Shown: piece by piece, positions 8,619-18,936 of the stretch
How the letters are laid out: each line of letters starts with the position of its first letter
How positions within the stretch are numbered: position 1 is the stretch's first letter
From: Paraburkholderia sp. ZP32-5
GTDB lineage: Bacteria > Pseudomonadota > Gammaproteobacteria > Burkholderiales > Burkholderiaceae
NCBI RefSeq assembly: GCF_021390495.1
Contig: NZ_JAJEJP010000003.1
Coordinates: 992,001-1,056,000, forward strand
Direction: 5' to 3'
Length of the DNA: 64,000 nucleotides
Notes under the pieces: model-generated
Told to the model about the DNA's origin: nothing
What the model saw: the letters and a program-made list of their open reading frames with translations, nothing else
Database searches by the model: none
Program-made: the position numbers and the translations under genes

Positions 8619-9209
8619 TTAGGCCCGTTCCGCCGGCGGCACCTTATATTCGATCTTCCCGCCCGGCAGAAAAAACAGCATCAGCGCCCGCCCCTGCACG
8701 GTCGGAAAGTGCTCGCTCAACGGCGCGAAAACGCGCCAGCCTGCCCCCGTGCCGCAGAAGGTCGCACCGGGTTCGAGCGGAATGATCATGTTGATCTCAC
8801 CATTCGTATGACAGTGGTATTGACCTTTTACGTCGCGCAGCAAGCCACTTTCGACGCTCATGCCAGCCGTTTGCTCGACCGGTTCGGAAATGCGGCCGCG
8901 CCGATAGTCGGGGCCTTCGATTTCGACATAGGCTGCCCATTGCTCCTCCACGCCGAGTTTCAGCAAACGGCTGAGCGTTTTATAGCCGTCCGTCTGCGCG
9001 CCGTAATGCTCGTTCAGATAAGCATTCAGATTGGCATCCAGCGGCATGCCGCGAATCGCGTCGCAGAGTTCGTGCACGACGTCGAGAAATTCCTGCTTGT
9101 GGTCTCCGCCAGGTAGCACGGCGTTCTCCTTGATCAACAGACCGGCAAGCACCGGTCCTATGGTTTGTATTCGCGACGATCGTTCTTTCGATGCGTCCGG
9201 AAGCGTCAT
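8619..9209 (-). CDS. DUF4863/PnbB-family protein, candidate 2-hydroxylaminobenzoate mutase (NbaB-like)
   Basis: 196 residues ending in a cupin-like half (YHCHTNGEINMIIPL, FCGTGAGWRVFAPL, LFFLPGG). To my knowledge this family (DUF4863) contains PnbB, the 4-hydroxylaminobenzoate lyase. It is the last gene of the nbaE-H-J-I-G-D operon, whose starting compound is 3-hydroxyanthranilate. Converting 2-hydroxylaminobenzoate to 3-hydroxyanthranilate needs a Bamberger-type rearrangement, chemically close to PnbB, and the nitroreductase NbaA lies in the same cluster. The ATG at 9209 directly follows the TGA of the preceding gene (TGAATG), so it is translationally coupled. The family call is fairly firm; the mutase role is inferred. 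Confidence 0.7.
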   Translation of the reverse strand: MTLPDASKERSSRIQTIGPVLAGLLIKENAVLPGGDHKQEFLDVVHELCDAIRGMPLDANLNAYLNEHYGAQTDGYKTLSRLLKLGVEEQWAAYVEIEGPDYRRGRISEPVEQTAGMSVESGLLRDVKGQYHCHTNGEINMIIPLEPGATFCGTGAGWRVFAPLSEHFPTVQGRALMLFFLPGGKIEYKVPPAERA

Positions 9210-9784
9210 TCAGTTTAGCCGGGCGACCACCCGATGCAAGGCCGCACCCACGGCAACCACCTGGCGCTCCGCCGGTTCGCTCCTCATTCTGCCGTCTTCG
9301 CCCCACGCCTCGTGAGCGAGTCCGAGCGCGAAGCTTTCGGGCACGACCAGCATACCGAGCTTGTCCAGCACCGTGCGCAGCGCGCTTTGCGAACGCAGTC
9401 CGCCAAGCGGTCCGGGCGATGCGGAAACCAGCGCGGCTGCCTTGCCCGCTACCAGCGTCACGCCGGAGCGGCCGTCGGGAAGCGGCCGGCTCACCCAGTC
9501 GATGGCGTTTTTCAGCAGCGCCGTATAGCCGCCGTTGTACTCGGGCGATGCGACGAGTAGCCCATGATGCTCGGCAACGCATTGCTGAAGTCGCCGGGCG
9601 GCTTCGGGTACGCCTTCGTCGGCTTCCAGTTCCGCGTCATAAAACGGCAGCGGATAGTCGGCGAGATTGGCGAATGTCACTTCGCCGCCCGCTTCCGTCA
9701 CGCCCCGTGCGGCCAGATCGAGAAGCCGGCGGTTTAACGAACCGCGGCGGACGCTGCCGCATAGAGCAAGTATTTTACAGTCAT
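9210..9784 (-). pseudogene. NAD(P)H-dependent FMN reductase with a frameshift in codon 4-5
   Basis: From about 9779 down, the frame encodes a flavodoxin-fold FMN reductase: KILALCGSVRRGSLNRRLL (flavin phosphate loop), ASPEYNGGYTALLKNAIDW and the rest of the family. No ATG, GTG or TTG precedes that motif in frame. An ATG at 9784 (ATGACTGTAAAA) is in another frame and hits a stop after 16 codons. One extra A in the A-run (TTTT on the plus strand, 9773-9776) would give MTVKILALCGS. A GTG at 9701 would give 163 residues lacking the flavin loop. It is either a real frameshift, a homopolymer sequencing error or slippage. It sits in the nba operon and would have supplied reduced flavin. Confidence 0.7.
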
Positions 9785-9839
9785 GGTCAGTATCGCGGAT
9801 ATCGTAGTGGATCGGTTAAAGCGGACTGTGCGTGTCCGT

Positions 9840-10862
9840 TCAGCGCGCGGCTACGGGTTCGGACACGAGATCGAAGAAGCGGATCGCATTCTCGCTGCAG
9901 AGCTTGCGTTTCGTGTTTTCGCCGAAGCCGTCGTGGCGTTCGATCAGGCCACCGACCTGCTGCTCGCCGAGTGGAAACGGATAATCCGAGCCGAGCATCA
10001 CGCGGTCCTCGCCCATCACATCGACCAGCAGCCCCAGCGCCTTGTCGTCGAACACCGCGCTATCCACATGGAAACGCTCCACATAGGACGACGGCAGATG
10101 CGGGCAATCCTCCCGAACGATATCGCGCTCACGCCACGCGTTGTCGACGCGTCCGAGCAGAAACGCGAAGCTGCCGCCGCCGTGCGCGAAGCACAGCTTC
10201 AGGTTGCGCGGCAACCGTTCGAAGCCGCCGGAGAGGATCAATGAAAGGATGCCCAATTGAGTTTCCGCGGGCATCGCGACCAGCCACGGCAGCATCCATT
10301 TCTTCATGCGGCCGTCGGTCATCATGTCCCATGGATGCACGAGCACCGGAATGCCCTCGTGCGCACAGTGCGTGAGGAACGCCACCAGCATGTCGTCGTC
10401 GAGGTCGCGCTTGTCGACGTGATTGCCGATCTGCACACCAATGTGCCCTTGCGCAAACGCTCGCGATGCTTCGTCGCAGGCGAGTTGCAGATCCTGCAGC
10501 GGCACCTGCGCGAGCACCTTCAGACGGTCCGGCGCGGCAATGCATTGTTCGAGCGCGTGATCGTTCATGCGTCGCGCCCATTCGAGAGCCGAACGGGCCT
10601 CATGACGGTAGCCGAACATGATCGGCGTCGCGCACATCACCTGCACGTCGATGCCGAGGCGATCCATTTCCTCGACGCGCCGGCGCGGATCCCACAGCGC
10701 GCGGCCAACCGGACGGAAGCGCCGCTCGCCGACCATGATCATGCCGGTGTCGCCGTTATCGTCCACGGTGAGCCACGGTGCGTCGTCGGCGCCCAGCCGG
10801 GCCGCTTCTTCCCGCGTGATGAGCGGGAAGAAGTGGGCATGCATGTCGATCTTTTTTAACAT
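9840..10862 (-). CDS. nbaD: 2-amino-3-carboxymuconate-6-semialdehyde decarboxylase
   Basis: 340-residue metal-dependent amidohydrolase-fold decarboxylase (ACMSD) that removes CO2 from the ring-cleavage product of 3-hydroxyanthranilate. Metal ligands are visible at the expected places: MHAH (His8, His10), His176 in VLVHPWD, His227 in FAHGGG and Asp293 in GSDYPFP. This is one residue offset from the Pseudomonas fluorescens enzyme numbering. ATG 10862 is used because AGG lies 9 bases upstream and homology starts there; the longer frame to 10958 is rejected. It follows nbaG in the operon. Confidence 0.95.
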   Translation of the reverse strand: MLKKIDMHAHFFPLITREEAARLGADDAPWLTVDDNGDTGMIMVGERRFRPVGRALWDPRRRVEEMDRLGIDVQVMCATPIMFGYRHEARSALEWARRMNDHALEQCIAAPDRLKVLAQVPLQDLQLACDEASRAFAQGHIGVQIGNHVDKRDLDDDMLVAFLTHCAHEGIPVLVHPWDMMTDGRMKKWMLPWLVAMPAETQLGILSLILSGGFERLPRNLKLCFAHGGGSFAFLLGRVDNAWRERDIVREDCPHLPSSYVERFHVDSAVFDDKALGLLVDVMGEDRVMLGSDYPFPLGEQQVGGLIERHDGFGENTKRKLCSENAIRFFDLVSEPVAAR

Positions 10863-10900
10863 GATTGAACTGCCTTTCTTGCTTGCGTCCGGTACGGACG

Positions 10901-11674
10901 TCAACGGTTGATCAAGGTCGTCGTGAATTCGGCCTGCCCGATCCCCGACACCATGCACTGCACGTGCAGACCCGCGCGAAGCGGCTGCGCGGCAGTGGCC
11001 GCGCCCGCCATGATCAGACTGCCCGCGGGCAGCGTAAGCCCCGCGCGATGCAGCAGTCGCGACGCTTGCACGACCGAGCGCAGTGGATCGCCGAGAATCG
11101 CGCCTGTCGATCCTGTCTGCACGTCACGGCCGTCGAAACGCAGCGCGACGCCCGCATTGCGCAGATCAGTCACGCGGCTCGACCATGGCCCGACTACGAG
11201 CCCCGCCGACGAGCAGTTGTCCGCCACGACGTCTTCCAATGTGAAGCGGAAATTCTGGTAGCGCGAGTCGATGATCTCCATCGCGGGCGCGACACCGTCC
11301 AGGTATCCGGCAGCCTCCAGCGCCGTCAACGGCGCCGAGATATCGCGCGCGGTCAGGAAGCACACTTCCGGCTCGACGCGCGGATGAATCAGGCGTCCGA
11401 GATCGACGGGCGCGCCGTCCTCTTCGAGCATCGCATCGGTGAGCCATCCCCAGATCAGGCTGTCCACGCCCATCTGGATCATCTTCGCGCGGCTCGTGAA
11501 GCCGAGCTTGATGCCGATCACACGCTCACCGCGCGCACTTCGTCTTTCGATCGACGCACGCTGGATGCGATACGCTTCGTCGACCGAGAACGGCTCGGTC
11601 AGCGTGAGTTGCTCGATCGCGGTTGCGCGGCGCGCGGCTTCGTCGACACGTTCGGCCAGCAGGGCGAGATTCAC
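10901..11674 (-). CDS. nbaG: 2-oxo-3-hexenedioate (4-oxalocrotonate) decarboxylase
   Basis: 257-residue member of the fumarylacetoacetase-like hydratase/decarboxylase family that decarboxylates 4-oxalocrotonate to 2-hydroxypenta-2,4-dienoate. Motifs: [27 protein letters not shown] with the metal-binding Glu residues, [11 protein letters not shown], and [13 protein letters not shown]. The start is GTG 11674, whose GTGA overlaps the stop of the aldolase gene, so translation is coupled. The open frame continues much further upstream through the aldolase gene, but that part is out of frame with the aldolase and is not coding. It is paralogous to the hydratase encoded at 13679. Confidence 0.92.
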   Translation of the reverse strand: MNLALLAERVDEAARRATAIEQLTLTEPFSVDEAYRIQRASIERRSARGERVIGIKLGFTSRAKMIQMGVDSLIWGWLTDAMLEEDGAPVDLGRLIHPRVEPEVCFLTARDISAPLTALEAAGYLDGVAPAMEIIDSRYQNFRFTLEDVVADNCSSAGLVVGPWSSRVTDLRNAGVALRFDGRDVQTGSTGAILGDPLRSVVQASRLLHRAGLTLPAGSLIMAGAATAAQPLRAGLHVQCMVSGIGQAEFTTTLINR

Positions 11675-12714
11675 GAGGCGACCTCCATCGACGGCGATTT
11701 CGCGCGCAGCATGTCGAGCGCCACGTCGACGATCATGTCCTCCTGGCCGCCCACCATCCGGCGCCGCCCGAGTTCGACCATGATGTCGAACGCCGACAGA
11801 CCGAACTTCGCCGCCGCGGCTTCCGTGTGGCGCAGAAAGCTCGAATACACACCCGCATAGCCGAGCGCGAGCGTCTCTCGATCGACGCGCACGGGCCGCT
11901 CCTGCAGCGGTCGCACGATGTCTTCGGCCGCATCGATCAGTTTCTTCACATCGCAACCGTGATTGAGGCCCGCGCGATCCACCGCGGCAATGAAGACTTC
12001 GAGCGGCGCGTTGCCCGCACCCGCGCCCATACCCGTCAGCGATGCATCCACACGGTCGCAGCCTTCGTTGAGCGCGACCATCGAATTGGCGACACCCAGT
12101 GACAGGTTGTGATGCGCGTGAATGCCGGTCTCGGTGGCGGGATCGAGCACGTCCTTGAATGCGCGAAAACGCTGCGCAACCTCGTCCATATTCAACGCAC
12201 CGCCGGAGTCCACCACGTACACGCACTGCGCGCCGTACTGCTCCATCAGCTTCGCCTGCTTCGCGAGCGAGAATGGGTCCGTACAGTGCGACATCATCAG
12301 GAAGCCGACGGTGTTCATGCCGAGCTTGCGCGCATATTCGATGTGCTGCTTCGAAATGTCCGCCTCCGTGCAATGCGTGGCAATCCGCACGACGCGCGCG
12401 CCTGCATCGTAAGCGTTGCGCAGGTCGTGAACCGTGCCGATGCCGGGCAACAGCAGTGTCGCAACCTTCGCATGACGGACCGTCGATGCAACCGCTTCGA
12501 TCCATTCGAGGTCGGTGTGAGCGCCGAACCCGTAGTTGAAGCTCGAGCCGGCCAGGCCGTCGCCGTGCGCGACCTCGATGCTGTCCACGCCGGCTTCATC
12601 CAGTGCACGCGCGATCTGTACAGCCTGCGCCACGCTATAGCGATGACGCACCGCATGCATGCCGTCACGCAGCGTCACGTCGGAAACGTAGATTTTCTTG
12701 CCACCCTGATTCAT
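11671..12714 (-). CDS. nbaI: 4-hydroxy-2-oxovalerate aldolase
   Basis: 347-residue aldolase of the BphI/MhpE class that splits 4-hydroxy-2-oxovalerate to pyruvate and acetaldehyde. The N-terminus has [12 protein letters not shown], with the catalytic Arg and metal-binding Asp. The metal histidines are in GIHAHHNLS, and a DmpG-like communication domain lies at the C-terminus. The start ATG 12714 has AGGAG seven bases upstream. It lies directly after the acetaldehyde dehydrogenase gene; the two normally form a complex that channels acetaldehyde. Confidence 0.95.
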   Translation of the reverse strand: MNQGGKKIYVSDVTLRDGMHAVRHRYSVAQAVQIARALDEAGVDSIEVAHGDGLAGSSFNYGFGAHTDLEWIEAVASTVRHAKVATLLLPGIGTVHDLRNAYDAGARVVRIATHCTEADISKQHIEYARKLGMNTVGFLMMSHCTDPFSLAKQAKLMEQYGAQCVYVVDSGGALNMDEVAQRFRAFKDVLDPATETGIHAHHNLSLGVANSMVALNEGCDRVDASLTGMGAGAGNAPLEVFIAAVDRAGLNHGCDVKKLIDAAEDIVRPLQERPVRVDRETLALGYAGVYSSFLRHTEAAAAKFGLSAFDIMVELGRRRMVGGQEDMIVDVALDMLRAKSPSMEVAS

Positions 12715-12727
12715 AGGAGATCTCCTG

Positions 12728-13669
12728 TTACGCCTGCAGACCGGTCAGCGCCAGTTGTTCGGCCGCACGCACCGCGGCGGAGGTCATGATGTCCAGATTG
12801 CCGGCATAGGCAGGCAGGTAGTGCGCCGCGCCTTCGACTTCCAGAAACACGCTGACTTTCAGCGCGTATTCGCGACCCGGCAGACGCGCGGCGAACTGCG
12901 GCGGCACCGGCACGCGATCGAACTGCACTTGCTGCTTCAGCCGATAGCCGGGCACATAGGCCGCCACGGCCTTCACCATCTCGTTCACGGACGCATCGAT
13001 GAGCGCGTGGTCGGCGTCTTCGTCAGTGAGGCAGTAGACGGTGTCGCGCATCATCAGCGGCGGCTCCGCGGGATTCAGAACGATGATCGCCTTGCCGACG
13101 CTTGCGCCTCCCACCGTTTCGATCGCGCGCGCGGTCGTCTCGGTGAACTCGTCGATGTTCGCGCGCGTTCCAGGCCCCGCGGACCGGCTCGAAATCGACG
13201 CGACGATTTCCGCGTAATGCACGGGGCTCACGCGCGAGACGGCCCTGACGACGGGAATCGTCGCCTGGCCGCCGCACGTGACCATGTTGATGTTCGGTGC
13301 GTGCAGATGCTGGTCGAGATTGACCACCGGAACGACGAACGGCCCGATCGCCGCCGGCGTCAGATCGATCACCTTCACGCCATGCTGGGCGAGCACCTGC
13401 GCATGCTGAGCGTGCGCGCCGGCGGAAGTGGCGTCGAAAGCGATCTTGATGTCCTTGAACACCGGCATCGCCACGAGCCCGTCGATACCGTCAGCCGTCG
13501 TCGCGACATTCAGACGCGCGGCGCGCGCCAATCCTTCTGACTGTGGATCGATGCCGACCATCGCCGCCATCTTCAGATGCTTCGCGTGACGCATCAGTTT
13601 GATCATCAGATCGGTGCCGATGTTGCCCGAGCCGATTACTGCCACGGAAATTTTCGCGTTGTCTTTCAT
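12728..13669 (-). CDS. nbaJ: Acetaldehyde dehydrogenase (acylating)
   Basis: 313-residue BphJ/MhpF-type enzyme that oxidises acetaldehyde to acetyl-CoA with NAD and CoA. It has the Rossmann motif [10 protein letters not shown] near the N-terminus and the catalytic cysteine in MVTCGGQAT. The segment [14 protein letters not shown] is typical of the family. It partners with the aldolase gene 13 bases downstream; the hydratase gene ends 9 bases upstream. Its length is that of the family and no defect is visible. Confidence 0.95.
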   Translation of the reverse strand: MKDNAKISVAVIGSGNIGTDLMIKLMRHAKHLKMAAMVGIDPQSEGLARAARLNVATTADGIDGLVAMPVFKDIKIAFDATSAGAHAQHAQVLAQHGVKVIDLTPAAIGPFVVPVVNLDQHLHAPNINMVTCGGQATIPVVRAVSRVSPVHYAEIVASISSRSAGPGTRANIDEFTETTARAIETVGGASVGKAIIVLNPAEPPLMMRDTVYCLTDEDADHALIDASVNEMVKAVAAYVPGYRLKQQVQFDRVPVPPQFAARLPGREYALKVSVFLEVEGAAHYLPAYAGNLDIMTSAAVRAAEQLALTGLQA

Positions 13670-13678
13670 CGCTTCGCC

Positions 13679-14491
13679 TTATGCTTCTGTCGAGAACACG
13701 GCCCGGACCGAACCAAGCCCCTCGATTTGCGCTGTCATTACGTCGCCCGGCCGCACTGCAACCATCGGCCCGAGCGCGCCCGTCAGAATCACATCGCCGG
13801 CGCGCAACGGCGTGCCGTATCGCACCATCGTGTCCGCGAGCCAGATGGCGGCGTTCAGCGGATGGCCGAGGCACGCGGCGCCGATGCCGCTGCTCACCTG
13901 ATCGCCGCGCGATTCCATCAACATGCCGCAGTTCACCAGATCGAAATCGCCGAGTTTGACGGGCCGGCTGCCAAGCACGAACAGCCCGCTCGACGCGTTG
14001 TCGGCCACGGTGTCCACGAGTCTGATGTCCCAGTTGGCGATGCGGCTGCCGACCACCTCGATGGCCGGCAGCGCATAGGCGGTCGCGTTCAGCACGTCGA
14101 CCAGCGTGTGCCGCTCCCAACCGAGGTCGTGTTCGAGCACGAGCGCGATTTCCGCTTCCACCTTCGGCTGCTGCGTGAGGTACAGCGGAATCTCCTGACC
14201 GTCGACAAAGGCCATGTCGTCGAACAGCGCACCGAAGTCGGGCTGATCGACGCCCAGTTGTGCCTGCACCGATTTCGACGTGAGCCCGATCTTGCGGCCC
14301 ACGACGCGCCGGCCCATGTCCACGCGGCGCCGTGTGTTGATCTGCTGAACGCGATACGCGTTGGCGATCGCGTCGCCGCCGAGCGACACGATGGTGTCGC
14401 GTATTGGCGCAATCGGCGCGAAAGGAACATTCACCTGTGCTTGCCAGAGTTCGTCGGCGATCCGCTCCAGTGTTTGATCGACGCGAGCCAT
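13679..14491 (-). CDS. nbaH: 2-hydroxypenta-2,4-dienoate (2-oxopent-4-enoate) hydratase
   Basis: 270-residue hydratase of the MhpD/BphH family that adds water to 2-hydroxypentadienoate to give 4-hydroxy-2-oxovalerate. Motifs: [34 protein letters not shown] (metal site), [11 protein letters not shown] and [13 protein letters not shown]. The ATG at 14491 overlaps the dehydrogenase stop by one base (TGATG), so it is coupled; an earlier in-frame start at 14509 lies inside the preceding gene and lacks a reason. It is paralogous to nbaG. Confidence 0.92.
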   Translation of the reverse strand: MARVDQTLERIADELWQAQVNVPFAPIAPIRDTIVSLGGDAIANAYRVQQINTRRRVDMGRRVVGRKIGLTSKSVQAQLGVDQPDFGALFDDMAFVDGQEIPLYLTQQPKVEAEIALVLEHDLGWERHTLVDVLNATAYALPAIEVVGSRIANWDIRLVDTVADNASSGLFVLGSRPVKLGDFDLVNCGMLMESRGDQVSSGIGAACLGHPLNAAIWLADTMVRYGTPLRAGDVILTGALGPMVAVRPGDVMTAQIEGLGSVRAVFSTEA

Positions 14492-15981
14492 CAGATCACC
14501 TTCACGCATACGTTGGTCAGTTCGGAATAGAAGTCCATCGAATGACGGCCGCCTTCCCTTCCGAATCCCGACAGCTTCGCACCGCCGAACGGCGTGCGCA
14601 GGTCACGCACGAACCACGCGTTGACCCAGACGATGCCCGTCTCGATCTGCCGCGCGACGCGATGGCCACGTGACAGATTCGAAGTCCATATGCTGGCCGC
14701 GAGACCATACGGGCTATCGTTGACGCGCCGCACGACTTCGTCTTCGGCATCGAAGGGCGCCACGTGGCAGACGGGCCCGAAGATCTCTTCGTTGACCGTG
14801 CGCGCGGTATCGGGCAGACCCGTCCAGATGGTCGGCAGGATAAACGCGCCGTCGTCGCATGCATTGCCGAAGCTGGGCACCGTGCCGCCCGTTACGACGG
14901 CGGCGCCCTCTTCGACCGCCAGTCGGCAGTAGCTCAGTACCTTGTCGCGATGACCGCGGGAAATCAGCGGCCCCGTCGTCGTGCCCGCTTCGTACGGAGA
15001 GCCGATTCTGAGCGCTTCGGTTTTCTGTTTGAACGCGGCGATGAAGCGATCGAAGATCGGCCGCTCGACGTACACGCGTTCAGAGCACAGACACACCTGA
15101 CCGGCGTTGGTGAAGCTCGATCGCACTACGCCGTCGACTGCCGCGTCGAAATCCGCATCCGCGAAAACCACGGCCGCGTTCTTGCCGCCGAGTTCGAACG
15201 ACACGTTTTTTACGCCGTCAGCGACGGCCTTCATGATCGCGCTGCCCGTTCGGGACTCGCCGGTGAACGTGACGGCGTCGATGCCGGGTGAACGCGTTAG
15301 CCACTCGCCCGCCGCGTTCGGGCCATGGCCGTGAACGAGATTGAACACGCCGGCGGGCAAGCCGACGTCGCGCATGACTTCGGCGAGTAGCGTCGCGGAA
15401 GTCGGCGTTTCCTCGGAGGGCTTCGCCACGACGCAGTTGCCCATCGCGAGCGCCGGCGCGACTTTCCATGTGAACAGCAGCAGCGGCAGGTTCCACGGTG
15501 AAATGATGCCGACTACACCGAGTGGCTTGCGTGTGACGTAGTTCAGGTACTCGTCACCATCGGCGCCGACGGTTTCGAAGCACTCGCCGCCCGCGGTCTT
15601 GATCAGATCCGCAAAGGTGCGGAAGTTGGCAATGCCGCGCGCGACGTCGAGCGCTTTGGCCTGCTGGATCGGACGGCCCGTATCGGCGACTTCGGCCGCG
15701 ACGAATTCGTCGAAGCGGGCCTCGATACCATCGGCGATTCGATGCAGCCATGCCGCGCGCTCGACGACGCTCATCTTGCCCCAGGGCCCTTGCAACGCGG
15801 ACCGTGCTGCTTCGACCGCGCGCTCGACGTCGCTCTGGCGAGCCTCGCACACACGCGACAACTCATGTCCGTCGATGGGGCTGTGGTTGGCAAACGTGTC
15901 GCCAGAATCGACGAACGTTCCTCCGATGAAGTGCTGGAGTCGCGTCGGCAACGCGATCTCGGCATACGATGGGTAATTCAC
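14491..15981 (-). CDS. nbaE: 2-aminomuconate 6-semialdehyde dehydrogenase
   Basis: 496-residue NAD-dependent aldehyde dehydrogenase that converts 2-aminomuconic semialdehyde to 2-aminomuconate. It has the catalytic Cys297 in [10 protein letters not shown], Glu263 in FELGGKN and Asn164 in SPWNLP, plus Arg121 in NFRTFAD at about the position of the substrate-binding arginine of the Pseudomonas enzyme. GTG 15981 with AGGAG five bases upstream is the likely start; the frame is open further up, but through promoter and terminator sequence. It is the first gene of the operon nbaE-H-J-I-G-D-(FMN reductase)-DUF4863. Confidence 0.94.
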   Translation of the reverse strand: MNYPSYAEIALPTRLQHFIGGTFVDSGDTFANHSPIDGHELSRVCEARQSDVERAVEAARSALQGPWGKMSVVERAAWLHRIADGIEARFDEFVAAEVADTGRPIQQAKALDVARGIANFRTFADLIKTAGGECFETVGADGDEYLNYVTRKPLGVVGIISPWNLPLLLFTWKVAPALAMGNCVVAKPSEETPTSATLLAEVMRDVGLPAGVFNLVHGHGPNAAGEWLTRSPGIDAVTFTGESRTGSAIMKAVADGVKNVSFELGGKNAAVVFADADFDAAVDGVVRSSFTNAGQVCLCSERVYVERPIFDRFIAAFKQKTEALRIGSPYEAGTTTGPLISRGHRDKVLSYCRLAVEEGAAVVTGGTVPSFGNACDDGAFILPTIWTGLPDTARTVNEEIFGPVCHVAPFDAEDEVVRRVNDSPYGLAASIWTSNLSRGHRVARQIETGIVWVNAWFVRDLRTPFGGAKLSGFGREGGRHSMDFYSELTNVCVKVI

Positions 15982-16036
15982 GTGATCTCCTGCTATGCGT
16001 AGAGTTCGTGCTGGGGTCGGCTTATGTATGGGCCTT

Positions 16037-16102
16037 AGTGTAGGCAAGCCTCTTGCACACGGATAATCAAAGATCGACTCGTCGGTATTCGTAACGGGAA
16101 TA
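16037..16102 (-). promoter_or_regulatory. nbaE promoter with LysR-type operator
   Basis: Reading with transcription: a palindromic LysR recognition box TATTC-N7-GAATA (16102-16086), 11 bases, an activation half-site ATCTTTGATTA (16074-16064), 21 bases, then a -10-like TACACT (16042-16037), about 55 bases before the GTG. The same elements with the same spacing occur at 17230-17295 and 23394-23459. Confidence 0.75.
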
Positions 16103-16116
16103 GCAAACCAAGGCAC

Positions 16117-16147
16117 AAAAAAAGCCTGCATTCTCAGGAATGCAGGC
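16117..16147 (-). terminator. Rho-independent terminator after nbaC
   Basis: On the minus strand GCCTGCATTC and GAATGCAGGC form a perfect 10 bp stem with a 4-base loop, followed by seven Ts. It ends the nbaFC transcript just before the nbaE promoter, which makes nbaE a separate unit. Confidence 0.9.
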
Positions 16148-16172
16148 CAAGCCCTCTATTTGCTGCGATCAA

Positions 16173-17176
<1,004 letters not shown>

Positions 17177-17618
17177 TCCTTGTCACCTCACGTAATGACT
17201 GATACCGCTCTGTATGGGATTTCCATTCGAGTCTAGACATACGCGCATCCGCTGCACAATGAAATGTCGGGTCATGGGTATTCAAACACGGAATACCAGC
17301 GCGTTCACGACCGCACACACTCGACTCTTTGCTTCGTTCAGCGCCCGCAGCAGCAGATTTCTGTGCCGACACTGCGCATTTCAGCCTTCGTTTCGCAAAA
17401 CGTCCTTTCGCCCGCAATTTTTCCACCGGAACATAAACGCGTGGCGCCATTTCAGTCATTCAAATAATTCGAGGCGCTCACGCGATATTTATTCGGAAGA
17501 TCTTCTGTTCGTCTCCGCATCAGGCAATTCCGCGCATCCGGGCGATCGTCCCCGATGCCGGCGCGGCGCCGATCCGCCCTCCAGAAGATATTCCATTCGA
17601 CAAAGTTCTGGAGACACT
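17177..17618. other. Divergent region between nbaF and porin
   Basis: 442 bases. The nbaF-proximal part holds the LysR-type promoter. Between 17296 and 17618 no gene was recognised; the frame open through it in line with the porin lacks homology and is probably leader DNA. No clear porin promoter was picked out. Confidence 0.5.
17230..17295 (-). promoter_or_regulatory. nbaFC promoter with LysR-type operator
   Basis: TATTC-N7-GAATA (17295-17279), 11 bases, an ACATTTCATTG half-site (17267-17257; 7 of 11 positions match the nbaE site), 21 bases, and TAGACT as the -10 (17235-17230). The geometry is identical to the nbaE and MFS promoters. Confidence 0.75.
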
Positions 17619-18842
17619 ATGAAACGTTGGGCCTTGGGGCTGCCTCTCGCCTGTACCTGTCTGCTCGCGCACGGGCAGAGTTCGGTCACCCTGTACGGCG
17701 TCATCGATGCCGGCCTTCAATATGCCAATAATGTGCAAACAGCGGTGCCCGGCGGCCGGCCGCGCGGCGCGAGCCAGTTTGCGTTGACGGACGGCAACTC
17801 CACGGGCCTGAGCGGTAGCCGGTGGGGCCTGCGCGGCGTGGAAGACCTTGGGGGAGGACTCAAGGCGGTCTTTGTTCTGGAGAATGGATTCAACATCAAC
17901 AACGGCACGCTGGGCCAGGGCGGTGCCGAATTCGGCCGGCAGAGTTATGTCGGTATCTCGTCCCCTTATGGCACGGCAGTGGCTGGCCGCATGTACGATC
18001 CGTATGTCGACTTCGTTCAACCGTTCGGCGCAAATGCGGTGTTCGCCGGCTTCCCGGGCTCGCACCCGGATGACTTCGACAACCTGAACAACTCCGGCCG
18101 CATCAACAACGCGATCAAGTTCACCACCGCGAAGTTCGGCGGCGTCAGTGCGGGCGTCATGTACAGCCTCGGCGGTGTGGCCGGCAACGTCACGCAGAAC
18201 CAGATATGGGGACTCGGGGTCGGCTACGAAGGCAGTGGCTTGCGTCTCGGCGCCGGCTACCTGAATGCACGCGACCCCAACGTGTCGTTCTACGGGAACA
18301 CGCCGAACAAGGGCGGCGCGACGGCGAACAACATCGGCTCGTTCGGTTCCGCGATGTCGCCGCAATCCAACCCGGTCTTCGCGGGATACGCTTCGGCCAA
18401 AACACTGCAACTCGCGGCGCTCGCAGCGGCCTATACGGTCTCGTCGACCACGGTCGGCTTCGTGCTGACCGATACCCGCTTCGAAAATCTGGGGTCGTCT
18501 TCGGGTCCGAATCCGGTCGGCTATTCGGGCAACGCCGAGTTCATCAGTGCTGAAGTCAATGCGAGCGTGCGCGTCACGCCGTGGTGGCTGGTCGGCGCCG
18601 CATTCGACTACACGCGGCGAAACTCGGTGAATGATGACGGCGGCGCGCGGTATCTGCAGATCGATCTGGGCACGATCTATAGCCTCTCGAAGCGGACCGA
18701 TCTGTACGCGGTCCTGGTGGCGCAGCACGCGACGGGTATCGACTCGCTGCATCAATCGGCGGTGGCGAATATCAGCGGATTCGGTCCGTCGTCGACCGAT
18801 AAGCAACTCGGTGCACGCATCGGCATCCGGCACAAGTTCTGA
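17619..18842 (+). CDS. Outer-membrane porin, Burkholderia OmpC/porin_4 type
   Basis: 407 residues with a signal peptide (MKRWALGLPLACTCLLAHG) and the mature start QSSVTLYGVIDAG. The strand-forming region SRWGLRGVEDLGGGLKAVF and a final strand ending in HKF follow; a terminal Phe is typical for BAM recognition. It forms a trimeric diffusion channel. ATG 17619 follows GGAGAC. It is divergent from nbaFC inside the nitrobenzoate cluster, so it may admit the aromatic acid; that is inferred from position only. Confidence 0.9.
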   Translation: MKRWALGLPLACTCLLAHGQSSVTLYGVIDAGLQYANNVQTAVPGGRPRGASQFALTDGNSTGLSGSRWGLRGVEDLGGGLKAVFVLENGFNINNGTLGQGGAEFGRQSYVGISSPYGTAVAGRMYDPYVDFVQPFGANAVFAGFPGSHPDDFDNLNNSGRINNAIKFTTAKFGGVSAGVMYSLGGVAGNVTQNQIWGLGVGYEGSGLRLGAGYLNARDPNVSFYGNTPNKGGATANNIGSFGSAMSPQSNPVFAGYASAKTLQLAALAAAYTVSSTTVGFVLTDTRFENLGSSSGPNPVGYSGNAEFISAEVNASVRVTPWWLVGAAFDYTRRNSVNDDGGARYLQIDLGTIYSLSKRTDLYAVLVAQHATGIDSLHQSAVANISGFGPSSTDKQLGARIGIRHKF

Positions 18843-18936
18843 TCATCAGTGCGGGGGTGCGTGGCGGATCGCCAGGCGCGCCCCGCCTCTGTCAGTCTTC
18901 GCTCAGGTGAGTCGCCATTGATCAGCGCGGCGCCAA

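Noticed and set aside
9210..9701. FMN reductase started at GTG 9701 as an intact 163-residue protein
   Set aside because: The flavin-binding loop is encoded upstream of this GTG in the same frame, so the GTG start would give a truncated, probably inactive protein; a frameshift is the simpler reading.
11675..12505. The upstream extension of the nbaG reading frame
   Set aside because: It lies inside the aldolase gene in another frame; homology to the decarboxylase starts only at GTG 11674.
17520..18833. A 437-codon minus-strand frame opposite the porin
   Set aside because: Shadow of the porin gene; no domain and no ribosome site.
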